DNA from: Ctena decussata
Taxonomy: Eukaryota; Mollusca; Bivalvia; Lucinida; Lucinidae
Assembly: GCA_963989385.1 (NCBI GenBank)
Contig: OZ022512.1
Span: 30,277,899 to 30,341,898 of the forward strand
Length of the DNA stretch: 64,000 nt
Direction: 5' to 3'
Part shown: piece after piece, positions 1 to 12,200 of the stretch
How positions within the stretch are numbered: position 1 is the stretch's first letter
Layout of the letters: the number at the start of each line of letters is the position of its first letter
Notes under the pieces: generated by a model
Database searches by the model: none
The model's input: only the letters and a program-made list of their open reading frames with translations
What the model was told of the DNA's origin: nothing
Translations under genes and position numbers: made by a program

Positions 1-265
1 GGTGCAGAAGGTAACCGCCCTCAAGTATAATGCATATGTTGAAAGCTAATATTGAGGTGCCGAATGTTAACTTAACAGCAGTATCGCCATACATCTCTGA
101 AGGGATTTGTATATTTGATACAGTTGTATTAAATAATTATAGTCTCAAAGAAAGGGCTAAGGCAGAAACATAATAACCCACAATTTTTTTCTATATAATT
201 CGTAGTTTGTATTACTATTATGCCTGTTTTAGATGTTTTACTTAAAGGCGGTTATTTTCTGCACC
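1..265. mobile_element. Small inverted-repeat element (MITE), left end at window edge
   Basis: GGTGCAGAAGGTAACCGCC at the very start is mirrored by GGCGGTTATTTTCTGCACC at 247-265. The interior is AT-rich without an open frame. No second copy was seen here and the left flank is cut by the window, so no target duplication can be scored. Confidence 0.55.
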
Positions 266-3200
266 CGGTCACCCAAGCATTAATATGAAACCTGTTCACA
301 AAAAAGAGGTCCGTCCCAAGAACTGGGGAACTTTTAATGCTTCATCTTACTGCATCTCATCAAACAGATAATATCATAGAGAATCATATTTCTTTTCTGA
401 CAAATCATTTACTTTGAATGTTGTATACGTTACCTTTTAAATACCAAAACAAGGAGTCAAAGTAAGTGGATCATCATTGACTCAATTAAAAGGTCATTTT
501 TTCAAATGATTTTAAGGTAGTAACAATATGTCATAATCAGATTATCCGTGCAAGATCTTGAAAGGAATCCATTAACCGAGTCTGCTTTGTTCTTTCTCGT
601 GTGTGTTCCTTGCTTCCACATGATCTGGTATATTTTGGAAATAATACTATATAATTTTAAATGGACACACCTCAATTTGTTATGCTTCCGTAGATGCTTC
701 CTATTTAGTTCTGTGGATAATGTAACCTTCAAAAATGGTCTACTCTTAAAGGAAATAAATGTACTTTTCTCCTACAGTAGACAATTCTTTCCTTATAGAG
801 TTTACTCCCATTAAGAAGAAGGGCTAAAGTAAAATTTGCTGAATTATTTCATGTGATAGTGTATCCAAGCAACATAAACTCTTGGACTGATTATTTTAAT
901 TAAGAAAGAAAGATTTCCTGGAAACAAGCAATGGATCACAAACAAAACAATAAATAAATAAACAAAACAAACAAAACAACAACCTCGGTTTTACTAAGTT
1001 TACGCCCAGGAATGTAATGTTGCAACACTTCCAATGCACCCTAGCACCAGCTTCAGCTAAATTCCTTTTTTTCAAATCGGCTCGGAATGAGTCCAGATGA
1101 TCCCAAATGACCAGATAATACTTAATTTCCATTGAAATGAAGTACAACGAAGTGTTTCACGGTAGCCACAATTTACACTGGAGTAAACTAACTCTTACGT
1201 TTTAACCTGTTATGTACGTTACTTTAGTTAAAATATATGCTGTAGGGCCAAAATAGTTGAACTACGGTTAGATATATTGCTTTTATAGAAAACGGTCAAA
1301 ACAGATAAACAATATAAAAGGTCTCCGATTAGGAATTGATTCAACTAGTGCCAGGATTCTCCCACAACACCAAACTGAAAATAGTAACATAAAGTAATAA
1401 GACATGTGCTCAAATGAAACTAACGGGTGGCCAAATAAACACCCAGCTCATTCCATGCACATGACCACAAAGCTAGCCGTAATCAAACATACCCTGGAAC
1501 ACAAATTGTCTATTTTCACCGATTTTCTATTTGTTTCTATATACATCAGACTGACGGCCAATAAACAGACAAGAAAAAGCAATTTTTGAAGGCTACTGGT
1601 ACGTGGACAACACAAACTATAACATCATTAGACCAAAACGGATGCAACGCCGTGGAAATGTCACGGATGAATTACACGGGGTGGGTTTAAGCCAGTCGAA
1701 CGTGCTGCTTTGAAAATATTTCAACTCAAACTAATAAGGCTTAGGCTCATTTGGCTGTAGCAACAGTTAATCTCATGGATTGTTTTCAAATAACGGTTAC
1801 TAACGTTACCTTTCTGAATACAAAACTGTATGCTATGATCAGTTATTTTGCTAAGGTGGATGTTTTTAATGTGTTTCGGATATTAATGAAAAAATAATAG
1901 TGTTCCATGCACAGGTTAATTCACGAAGGCTTATTTCTAATTGTAGGACAATCTCGACTTCGCATGTCATGTAAATAACACTCATCTCTTTGCTGCCCGA
2001 GTAGCCAACTTCACCATGCAAAAATTTCATTTAACGATAACTAGAACGCATAGTTATTACTATTTGGCTGTTTAAAAGTCAGAATTTCAAAACAGTGTTT
2101 TCCTGGCCGGAATGATAGATGTTTTATGCAAACATTAACAATCTGTTAAGTATGTTACTTTGGTTAAAATATGTGTTGTAAGGTCAAAAATAATTTTACA
2201 CACTTGCTTTATATCATTTTTAATATGATCTTATTGCAACAGACCCTATTTGTCAGTTTAAAATAGTTTTAAATAGCTTATTAGCCTTCTTTTGTACGAA
2301 TAATTGTGTGAAAATGACTTTTCAGCCTCCATTAGGGAATAGGTGTTACCACGTTCTACAGTACACGGTTGACAAAGTAAAAAAGCAAGAGGTCTCAAAT
2401 TTGGTTTGCTAGAAACGTATTGAAATTTGCTAGTTAGACAATTAGAAAAATTCAACAGTTTGGGCTATTTTGTAACAGAGTTTTCGTAAAATGCAACGAT
2501 TTAAGTTAGTATTTTAAATTTTCAAGGGGTACATTATATATTGTCACGAAAATAACAACATAAAAGTTCAAAACTGTTTCCGAAGTAGCTTAAGTTATAG
2601 TAAATTAATCATTCTTTTAAAAATATGGACATTTGATACATTTATAATGTTTAAGCATACTTCCTATTGACTTCAATAAATATTTTTGATATTCAAAATT
2701 TAATGGGGTAACGTAAATAACAGGCCACTACAGAGTTATGCAAGGTTTGCCAAGGTGGCAAACGCTGAATTTTCAAACTACAGACCAGGGCGATCATTTT
2801 GATATATAAAAACAAATGTTACACTCCGTAGACCACTATCTCCCTTTTCTAGGCCACTTACGCAATCATATTTGCTCCACTAATAGTTTCAATTCTTGAA
2901 ATTATGTGAAATATACGCAGACGAGAACAAATCGCGCCATAGCAAAACACGTCTAACTGCAGGCCCAGACCAGTAAAATATTGGTTCTATAAAGTAGGTC
3001 CTGTCCTTTGCAAAGAAAATGCGTATTTTCCCAAGAAATATTATATTTTTTTATGCAGCTAATTTTAAAATCATACAGATAGTTTTAAGAATTTCAAAGA
3101 AGTACCGCATTTGTACATAATCACGGCTCCGATCGCAACATCTTAAGAAAACGTCCTCGCAGTTTGAAAATATCGCTGTTAACGCTTGAGATCTTAAAAG

Positions 3201-3695
3201 ATTCTTATTACGTAAGTTGTGCGGATATAAAATATTGTGATCGTTCTTTTGCAGTCTGATTACAGCATTTGTCTGAAGACTTTTTGCAATGTGTTTAAGC
3301 ATAACAGCACGTGATTTCTTTCAATCGCGTCCTCTCTCATGATAGTTGAAAGTATACAGGTCTGTCGGCGACTTCAAACACACAAAAGTTGTTTCATATG
3401 TTGTGAAGTGTTTAGGTTTACTTTTTTTACCAATGTTACGTTTTTACATGGACTAGATCTATTATAAAATTGATAGCTTAATGAAACAGCATTCCCTTTG
3501 TTTCTTGTATGCGCGAACATTTATTAAAAGTGAAATTGTGTTCGGACATTCGGTGTCCGCATGGTAATTGAATATTCATAATGGTTGATTTTATTGCATA
3601 ACTTAGTTAAATCTAAAAAAAGTGCTCAGCCTTGTCACCGAAGCACACTGACGCGTGCTTAAATGAAATTTGGACACCAGGCATAAAATAAATGC
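266..3695. other. Intergenic DNA without recognised gene
   Basis: AT-rich, with no convincing exon on either strand. The only structure noticed is a diverged direct repeat of about 50 bp at 1211-1262 and 2149-2200, which shares GTTACTTTRGTTAAAATATR. It may be old mobile DNA. Confidence 0.5.
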
Positions 3696-5126
3696 ATATC
3701 AGTGATTCTTGAAAAAAGGGTACAATTGTGGAATAACAAAATCTAAAAAATGAAGTTCTTTGCATTGTTTCGAAGATATGAATTTTTGATAGGAGACAGT
3801 CCCTTGTCCATGTATGCAAAATATTACCCACACCAAGTAAATGGTACAAAAATGGTTTAAGGTCAAAAGATGGCGTTAAAATTGTCGTTACGGAGGTGAG
3901 ATATAACCACATAATGCATATAGCCGCAGGTTTGACAGGTCTAAAATATGTGTAGTTTACAGAATAGTTGCTCTTTTCGCAGTGTTGACCTAAAACCGTA
4001 ATTTCTATATGACATTGATCACTTTGAGTATACTATATAAATAGTTCATTAAAATGAAAAAAGAAGGCTTTCATTAAACGAACCATTAAATAAAACTACC
4101 CTATTTGCTTTCCTAGCAATGAACAAATTAGCCAAGCAATTAAAAGAGCCAATGAATGAAAGAGCTCACGAACCTATCAATGGTAACTTTACATGACACT
4201 TTTAGTGATATATGGTATTTGGAAGTGTATTGTGAACATTTTCTCAAACTACCGTTTTCGTTACGGAGGGGAGTACGTTTAGCATATGCAAAATATGCAT
4301 TTTTATTTTCACAAAAAATCTTTAGAACTGGGACGTATCTTCTTAATAGCAACCTTTTCTCTTCTAAATACATATCAGTTGAGATGCACAGTCAATATTA
4401 ATACAATGACACTGTTACATGTATTTCAAGCAAATATATCATTAAGAGCAATGAATTCGAAATATGACCCTCCATCATAGGTAACAAAAATCATGAAAAC
4501 CAAATCAAATCTAGAACTTGTCAGTGCTGTCCACATTTTGAACACCTACAGATAGCACCTAATCATAATCTGCCCTGTCTACCATTCTGTTGTCATTTTC
4601 TCCGACAATGACTCTCGTTACGGAGGGTAGAAAGTTTAACGTGCGTCAAACGTTATCTTATTTATTACCGGTAACAAGACACGTTGTAATTCCAGTATCT
4701 TCCCTGACTTCGTAAATTTCGGACTCTTTGAAAGGTCATTTTTGATACGCATTCTTGGAGTTGTCATGTACATGAAGTAATTCCTGTTTTAGGGGGTATC
4801 ACAGTGATAATGTTAGGAAATATGTGGTTCAGATAGTCTACTGAAATATGGCATTTTTACAAACATCATATGGATTTAGTATGAGCACTTTCGGCATGAC
4901 CGCTTAAGTGTGAACTCGGGTGGTGCCCGGGTACTCCCTGGGCTACTTGGGGATATGTATACATACACGTATATCCTCGGGTGGTCCCTGGAAAGTCTAG
5001 GTGTTGCTCTGGTTTGTCCGTGTATTTATGCAGAAAAAGCCTTATTTTGTCTGGCTTTGTGTGCAATATTGCATTGTTGCTATCTCTAGCATGCTTCCCT
5101 TAGACCTGTTCTCTTTTATCGTTCTT

Positions 5127-5127
<1 letters not shown>

Positions 5128-5161
<34 letters not shown>

Positions 5162-5225
5162 GGGGGGGGGGTATGTAGTAGCGGGCGGGGGGAGGAGGGG
5201 ACGGCGAGGGGGTGGGGGCAGGAGA
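5128..5225. repeat. Poly-T / poly-G tract and G-rich low complexity
   Basis: About 33 T followed directly by 11 G, then a G-rich stretch to about 5225. Tract lengths may be unreliable in an assembly. Confidence 0.85.
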
Positions 5226-5230
5226 GGAAT

Positions 5231-5410
5231 TCCGATAGCTCAGTAGGTTAAGTGCTGACCTGCTGTTCTAGTGGAGATGGTCCGAGACATGCTGCAGGCG
5301 GAAATCTTCCCAACTGTAGTTGGGGTTCCATTGCACACAGCCTTTCAATACCACCCTTCCGTCGTCCTGATATGAGTGAAATACTGTTAAAAAGGACATA
5401 AAATCGCTTT
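5231..5410 (+). mobile_element. SINE2 copy (tRNA-derived)
   Basis: The head GATAGCTCAGTAGGTTAAG is tRNA A-box-like. The body shares TTCCATTGCACACAGCC and the end CCTGATATGAGTGAAATACT with copies at 39058, 39560, 19757 (reverse) and 7908 (reverse). Confidence 0.7.
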
Positions 5411-7332
5411 CTTCATGCCTTATGAAGCTGATCTATGTCTTTGTTAGCGCAAAGGACAACGTTCTTGGTTTTGTCACGAATCGGCTTTATTTTCATTCTT
5501 ATAAACTGCCTGTGATGCTACAATTTATGGATCTTAGAATGACATTCCCGAGGTAAGTTTTGATATACATGATACTTTAATAGCATTTAGCCGCCTTTGA
5601 TCAAAATTCGCACCTTTTCTACCATGACACTGGAAGGGGCTTTTTTTAACATAGTGGCCTTTTTTTTAGAATTAAATTACAGTTTCATAGTAAACACTCA
5701 GACAGGACGTGATTATAACTGCTCGTGCAACTGAACTCGTATGACTGCTGTCCTAAGCGCCTGGGTTCCCCTCCGAAACGTTTTTATCCCCTCCGTAACA
5801 TACTTCTTTATTGCAAAGTGTCTATGCCCGATCTGTACAGTTTATATAAGACGCTCATGTTACAAGAGGTCTGATGTATTCTACCAGCTTATTCCAGTAC
5901 CATATATCGAATTCTGTATTTCTCGCATATCGAACGATCGAATTAACCAGCTCCCCTCCGTAACGGAGCAGCCAAAATAATTTTCATACATATTTATTAA
6001 AAAATTGTTTAATCTATTTAAGCATAGTAGGTTCAATACTAGAACGTGTACACTTGGACTTTTCACCTATCAGCTACCATAAGAATGCATTATGTTTGTG
6101 AACTGTCAGTTTATGGAGTTTTTCTCCCCTCCATAACGACACAATTTGGTCGGTCATACCTGCACTGAATGACTGCAAGTTCACATGTTATTTTGGTTTT
6201 CCTTGTCCCCCTATTTATACTTACCTGAATATACAAAAATCGGTAAGTAAATGTGTGTTTTAACGTTGATCACACATTAAGTTGATATATTGTACAACAT
6301 ATATCACCTGGAGTCCATTAAATATCTGAAAAATTCTGAAATCCTGACGACAGAAATCGTTCTTTTCTGCTTTCTGTTATTTCAAAGAAACGTATATTTC
6401 ATTTGACTGTGATACTTACTTCTAAATCACCACGTTGCTTTGGGTCAAAGATTTAGTTACGGAGGGGAGCCGTTACGGAGGGGAGAGGACATGGGACAAA
6501 TCAGCTATAACAGAACAAGTTATTAAACACAGAGGCATGAAATTGGTTTTTATAAACCACATCCATGTTACACATTCGCAAACTAATAGAAAGCATTTTG
6601 CAAAAGAACTAATGTTTCAGAAAAGGGCCGTTACGGATGGGAGGCTGTGAAAAGTGACAAATGAAAACGTAAACTTAAAGCTTCTTACTCCGATTTTAGT
6701 ATAACAAATGAATTGGTTCTTACCATTTTCATTTCAAAGGATATCCTGGTACTAAAATAGACTCATTTTCCATCACGATATCCATTCACTGTTGTTTATA
6801 GGTGGGGCATAGAAATCGTTAAGGTAGGTGAGTAGCATTTTGGCGACAAGGAATTTTTTCAATTAGTTTTATAAATGAATGGATTAGAAACTGAATAGAA
6901 CAACACGAGACATCGGTCAACCTGGGATTTCTAAATGGTAAAGAAATGTGTTCTTGTTTGCAGCAATAACCTTGTTTATTAAAGGTGTTTATTAAAGCAA
7001 CTCTGCTTGCGACAGTCGAAAATAGCATACCCCAACACAAAAGCATCGTAAAAAATTCAAGGTTTAGCGTCTTAAATCCAACTGGGAATGCCACAGGGTT
7101 TTCATATATATATAACACTGCAAAAATAGCAATACATCACCTATTTAGGCTAAAGCATGTTCGTGTGTGTGTCTGTTTAACTTTGGCGACATGGTTTTTT
7201 CACAATTGTACCCTTTTTTCAAGAATCACTGATATATAGGCATTGCAAACAATATTCACAGACGTATGTAATTGCGACACTCATATCTCCTAAGGTACTG
7301 GGTTTTATATCCTTGCCATTTTTATCACCCAA

Positions 7333-7440
7333 TGACGTCATCCGGTAACTGGGAAAATCCCAAGCAAACATGGCGGTCTTCGTAAACATTCTCACAGCTA
7401 CGAAGGAAAAATCGCCAGTAAATATTAAATAAGACACATT
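7333..7440 (+). promoter_or_regulatory. Possible MED24 promoter and untranslated first exon
   Basis: A perfect CRE palindrome TGACGTCA (7333-7340) is followed 30 bp later by ATGGCGG (7370-7376), a YY1-like site typical of housekeeping-gene start regions. It lies 1.6 kb before the 5'UTR acceptor at 9003 and has no repeat signature. A weak donor-like CCA|GTAAAT occurs near 7417. Assignment to MED24 is inference; it could be a chance motif cluster or serve a divergent gene. Confidence 0.35.
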
Positions 7441-7904
7441 GGGAAGGTCAGAAGAAGAAAAAGGCAGTTATTTATCAAAAAGAAAACATAATATATTGAT
7501 TAATGCACAGTTTACAATGTGCCAAAATGATTTTATCGGCATCTGAAATACCCACACTGAGGAAGACTTACAGGTGCTGGACCTAAATTAGAAACTTTGT
7601 TTCTGAAATAATTTCGGTCCGGAGCTGGACTAATTGCAAAAGCAAACGAAATTCCAACCAATCCGATTTTTTTGTTTTCATTTCACTGATTGGATGCAAT
7701 TTTTAGTCTAACCCTTCAAGGTTATTGGACCAACTGGGTTTTGCAAGACATGCATGACTTTGGAAACTATGATAACAGTCAGTTCAGAAACCATGTTGAC
7801 AGTCAATTCTGGTGTAAATTTGTGTAGATTCAAAAACTGAAAGGGTTGTGGCAACACTGCATTCTGATCTTGAACCCACACAAAACAATATGGATGGATA
7901 GATG
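7441..7904. other. No recognised feature
   Basis: AT-rich, presumably first-intron or upstream sequence. No exon, repeat family or open frame supported. Confidence 0.5.
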
Positions 7905-8431
7905 GATGACTTGCGATTTTATGTCCTTTTCAACAGTATTTCAGTCATATCAGGATGACGGGTGATAATGAAAGGCAATATGAAAGTAGCGTGGTAGCTC
8001 AGTGGTTAGCGCACTTGCCTCTGATGCTAAAGGTCCGGAGTTCGAACCCGAGTAACGGCGTTTGAATTTCGGTGTCCGAACACGCTTCCTTAATGTCATT
8101 TGCAGGGATGACATTAAAAAAGTGTGCCGTCCTTCGGATTGGGACGTTAACTGGAGGCCCCCTGTGCAGGGAGAGACATCCCCTGTGCAGGTTAAAGATC
8201 CCTTCTGTAGTTACAAGGCTACAAGGAGGTTCATCCTGCAAAACTGGAGTGTACATCGTACTCCTGCTCATAATCCTCGGGAGAGGGTGTAGCAGTATAT
8301 GAAGAAAGAAAGAAAGAAAGAAAGAACCCCTTTTACGTTTGAAAGATTCTCATCTTAAGCGAGGATCCAACCAGGGACTGCTGGATCAGCAGGCCAGTGC
8401 TTAACCTACTGAGCTACCTGGGCTCCTGTCA
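7905..8431 (-). mobile_element. SINE2 copy (reverse) split by SINE3
   Basis: 7905-7987 is the reversed 3' part of SINE2 and 8363-8431 its reversed tRNA-like head (CTACTGAGCTACC). Between them sits another SINE on the + strand. The outer copy is therefore older than the inner one. Confidence 0.7.
7988..8326 (+). mobile_element. SINE3, tRNA-derived, with (GAAA)n tail
   Basis: The head has an A box (TAGCTCAGTGGTTAGCGC) and a B box (GAGTTCGAACCC), followed by a 240-bp unrelated body and a (GAAA)n tail at 8303-8326. A true tRNA fold is not kept, so this is a SINE and not a tRNA gene. Confidence 0.75.
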
Positions 8432-8557
8432 AATATAGTAGCCAAATGCTTAAGAGTAGCATCTTTCAGTGAGATACAGATTGCTGTAAGAGCTTCATAA
8501 AGCATGTACCATCATGATCTCAGCCTTGATTTCCTACTTATCAAAATCAATAATTTA

Positions 8558-8960
8558 GGGGATAACTGTCTTGAAAATTGTCATTTGGGGAGGTAAATTA
8601 TCGGTTTTGTGGTCGGAAATTTCGTTTGACGGCGACGGGCCAGCGGAGCCGTAAAACGCAATTTGCGACCATGAACCAATGATTTGCCTCCCCAAATGAC
8701 AATTTTCAATACAGTTATCCCCATTCTAATGCACTTTAACACATTTTCACCTTTCACAATGTACTATTTTGCACCCATATAGGCGCCGTATTTTGCACCC
8801 ATATAGGCGCCGTCAGCAACGTAAAACCAAACGTCAGCCAATGAGAAGCGACGTCACTTACTGATGTCGGGTTTGCGACAGTATATCGCAGAATGTACTG
8901 TTGCAAATTTTTTACGTTATCCAATCAGAGGGCGCTTTATATTAATAAGTGCATTAGAAT
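8558..8960. mobile_element. MITE-G copy 1 (foldback)
   Basis: GGGGATAACTGT (8558) is mirrored by ACAGTTATCCCC (8711-8722), with AAATTGTCATTTGGGGAGG and its complement inside the arms. A further 14-bp inverted repeat, ATTCTAATGCACTT / AAGTGCATTAGAAT, spans 8723-8960 and encloses a 27-bp direct duplication containing ATATAGGCGCCGT. A related copy at 40079-40256 keeps both parts adjacent; a fragment lies at 26535-26590. Confidence 0.65.
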
Positions 8961-9003
8961 AAACTATATCTGTCTTTATTTTGCATGTTTTTGCTTCTTT
9001 TAG

Positions 9004-9209
9004 GTAAATTGTCCTCAGAGAGGCTGACTGTTCAGTGGTCACCATGGAAACTGGAAATCAGTCTTCCAGTAACCAAAGCAACCCATTGGTTGCAAAGGTA
9101 AAGGCCTTACTGATGCGAGCATGGAGAGAAAGATGGAATGAGGTACAGTGGGGTGTACAGCTGAAGAGGGTAATGAACTCCACTCCAGGGGACACTAAGG
9201 ACTTAGCAG
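9004..9209 (+). CDS. MED24: MED24 exon 1 (coding 9044-9209; 5'UTR 9004-9043)
   Basis: The start is the ATG at 9044, in a strong context (ACCATGG). A GTG nine bases upstream is in frame but is not a plausible start in an animal gene. A pyrimidine-rich run ending TTTTAG at 8995-9003 looks like a 3' splice site, so an untranslated exon probably lies upstream. The first 55 codons include WRERWNEVQW, matching the N-terminal W-K-E-R-W block of vertebrate MED24. The exon ends in CAG before GTATGA at 9210, leaving one base of a split codon (phase 1). Confidence 0.88.
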
Positions 9210-12200
9210 GTATGACTTACAAATGTGCCAAATTACAAATGCAGTGTTCTCCCCAGAAATTTCAGAAGGCATGTCGCTTTTAGTGCAAAAACAGGTTTTG
9301 ACTTGTTGATCAATTTTCAAAATCCTTAATATTGCAATGTTTTGTCAAAATTAGTCTAAATTTACATTATAAATGATTTATTGATGATCCTTAATGCATT
9401 TAAAACAACTTGACTTGCTAAAAAATGAAAATAATAGCACTTTAATAATGTTTTATTGGAAATTAAGACATGTTGCAAAGGTAATTTGAAGAGGAGGGCA
9501 TAATGCAAGCGACATGCCTTAATGATCTGGGGAGATCCCTGAAATAATGTATAAAGAGTGTTCAGAACTCCACCCCTTGCCAAGCTACAAATGTGCCACA
9601 TGATATATCAAGGGTGTTCAAAATACATCTACATGTATCTGGGAACAGCAAAGACTCAGACTAGTTGGATATCATTTTAGTTGTTGTACCATATTTACTT
9701 GTCTTAAGAGGGTTTCCTTTCCAAAGCAATCCCAAAAAACCTAGATCCGTCATACAAAACAGATCTAGATTTTTATACCACGCCAAACGAAATGGTGTGA
9801 GGTGTTATCAGAGCTCTAGATATGAGGGAGTATTTGATGATAATTAAGGATAATTTATATGTTGTGACCCCTCATCTAGACGGTTCAGATGAGGGCTCAT
9901 AACATATGTTTTCATGTAGAATTAACAAAAATTATCCCTAATTATCATCAAATACTCCCTCTTATCTAGAGCTCTGTGTTATGTTTTCACATTTGCTGTC
10001 CCTGTGTCTGTCTATCCAACATACGTATGTCCGTCCACATTTCATTTCTGTTTGATAAGAAGTATTCATCAGCAGATTTTGGTTGAATTTCACATATGTA
10101 TGTGTATCAGGTATGGATTGCTTGGGATTGTTAATGGGCAAATTTAGATAATTTATGACAGAGTTATGGCACTTGTCAATGTACAAGAAATGATTTTTGG
10201 TCTGTAGGTTCTTTACTATTAGGAATATCATGGTCAAACTTAACAACAATGATTTAAGCAGCAACAGCTTTGTGTTATCACAGAAATTTCTCAGTGATTA
10301 TCTTCCCTTGCCCTGGGGCTATAAACATATATAAAATCACGAAAAAATCTGTATAAAATCAATGATCAAAGTATTTTCTGTAAATTTACAGCAAGTGATC
10401 AGAGTAACAAAAGTGATCAGAGTAAGTTAACAAATATCTACTGTGATGCTCAAAATATACCCTGTGTGGATTATCTGCCCCTGCCTCGGGGCCATATGAT
10501 GAAAAAATCAGTATAGAGTTATGATTTTAAATAGACTTTTCTGAAACTTGCAACCAGTGATAGAAGTAATGAAAGCCTCCTAAGCAGATCAAAATTTGGC
10601 TCAAAGGGGTTTATCTACCCCTGCCCCTTGTCCACATACATGTACATGTATAAAATAAACAAATCGGCAAAAAATGATGAGTGAGTGAAGTTGTTTTGCA
10701 GTAGCCGTGTATCAGTATCACACTGTTGTTTGCAATGCATTTATTGGAATTGCTTTGGAATTGAATTGCAAAATTATGGGAGATCGAGTAACATATTTCA
10801 GATAGCTGTTTAAACTACATTGACTATATTTGGTTTCAGAGTTACTTCTTGGTCAGGCTTTGGTTGGTACTCATCCGAACAGCTTGATTCTCACATACCT
10901 CAAACATTCCATTTTCTCACAGGTAAGCTGATTTGCATGCCCTCTTATCATTCTATTTGAGCCATAACATGACCAGTGTTCTCCCCAGAAATTTCAGAAG
11001 GCATGTCGCTTTTAGCACAAAAATAAGATTTTGACTTGTTGATCAATTTTCAAAATTCTTAATATAGCAATATTTTGTCAAAATTAGCCTAAATTTACAT
11101 TACAAATAATTTATTGATGATCCTTAATGCATTTAAAGCAACTTTACTGGCTCAGAAATGAAAATAATAGCACTTTAATAAATCTTCATTGTAAATTAAG
11201 GCATGCTGCAAAGGTAATTTGAAGAGGAAGGCATGTTGCAAGTGACATGCCTCAAAGGTCTGGGGTGATCCCTGATGACAAAATCAACAAAGTGGCATAT
11301 GTGCCTCAAAAAGACTCAGATCAGCGTGGGCATCAGCCCAGTCTGACCAAAGTCTTTGCTGTGCACTTAAGGGTAACTGAGGGCCTGAGCTACCTCTATG
11401 CCAGTATTGAAGGATCTGGTCAGACTAGGCGGATGCCCAGGCTGATCTGAGTTAGCTGGGCACACATGCCATTTTGTTATACCCCGCCACACATTAGTGA
11501 CGGGGTATTATGTTTTCCCGCTGGCTGTCAGTGTGTCTGTCCGTCCGTCGTACGTACGTCTGTCCGTCCGTCCGTGAGCACTTCGTTTCCGTTCGATAAC
11601 TTGAGTATTTATTAACGGATTTTCTTCAAACTTGGCATATGAATTGGCCTTGGGAATATCTCGGTTGGGATTGTAAATGGGCAAATTTCAATATCTTATG
11701 ACAGAGTTATTGCCCTTGTCAGTGTCACAAAAGTAGTTTTTGGTCTGTTATTCCTTTACACTTTGAAATATCATGATGAAATTTCACAGAAATGATTTAA
11801 ATAATATATTTTTTCTGTTGTTAGCAGAATTTTGTCCACCAGGGTTATCTTCCCCTGCCCCGGGGCTATATACATGTATAAAATCATGAAAAATTCTGTA
11901 TAAAATCAGGGTTGAAAGTGATTTTCGTGAAACTTGCTATAGCTTATCGAAACAATAAAAGCTTTCTGTCATTTTCAAAATTTTGTCCCCAGGGGTTATC
12001 TGCCCCTGGCACAGGGCTATATACATGTATAAAATCATGAAAAAATCCATATTAAATCTGAGTTTTGATATATCTTTATGAAATTTCACAGCAATGATAT
12101 GAGTAACATTAGCTTTATTTTACAACCAGAATTTAGTCCAGCAGGGTTATTTGCCCCTGCCACGGGCATATATACATGTATAAAAACGTGAAAAAAAACC

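Larger units (their letters stand above)
3696..7235. mobile_element. Candidate 3.5-kb element bounded by a perfect 35-bp inverted repeat
   Basis: Bases 3696-3730 and 7201-7235 are exact reverse complements over 35 bp. Between them a 14-base motif of the form GTTACGGAGGGGAG occurs about ten times on both strands (3887, 4260, 4617, 5767, 5787, 5951, 6124, 6456, 6472, 6630). Repeated short motifs inside inverted ends resemble subterminal transposase-binding repeats of DNA transposons. No transposase domain was recognised in the short open frames inside, and no target duplication was found. Confidence 0.4.

Noticed and set aside
3613..3912. Hypothetical gene on the minus strand near the left inverted repeat
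   Set aside because: Hydrophobic, AT-driven composition and no recognisable domain; more likely noncoding part of the 3696-7235 element.
5001..5246. Glycine-rich open frame
   Set aside because: Translation of the poly-T/poly-G tract and G-rich low-complexity DNA.
7988..8060. Second tRNA-like gene
   Set aside because: It has good A and B boxes but is the head of SINE3, with a (GAAA)n tail.
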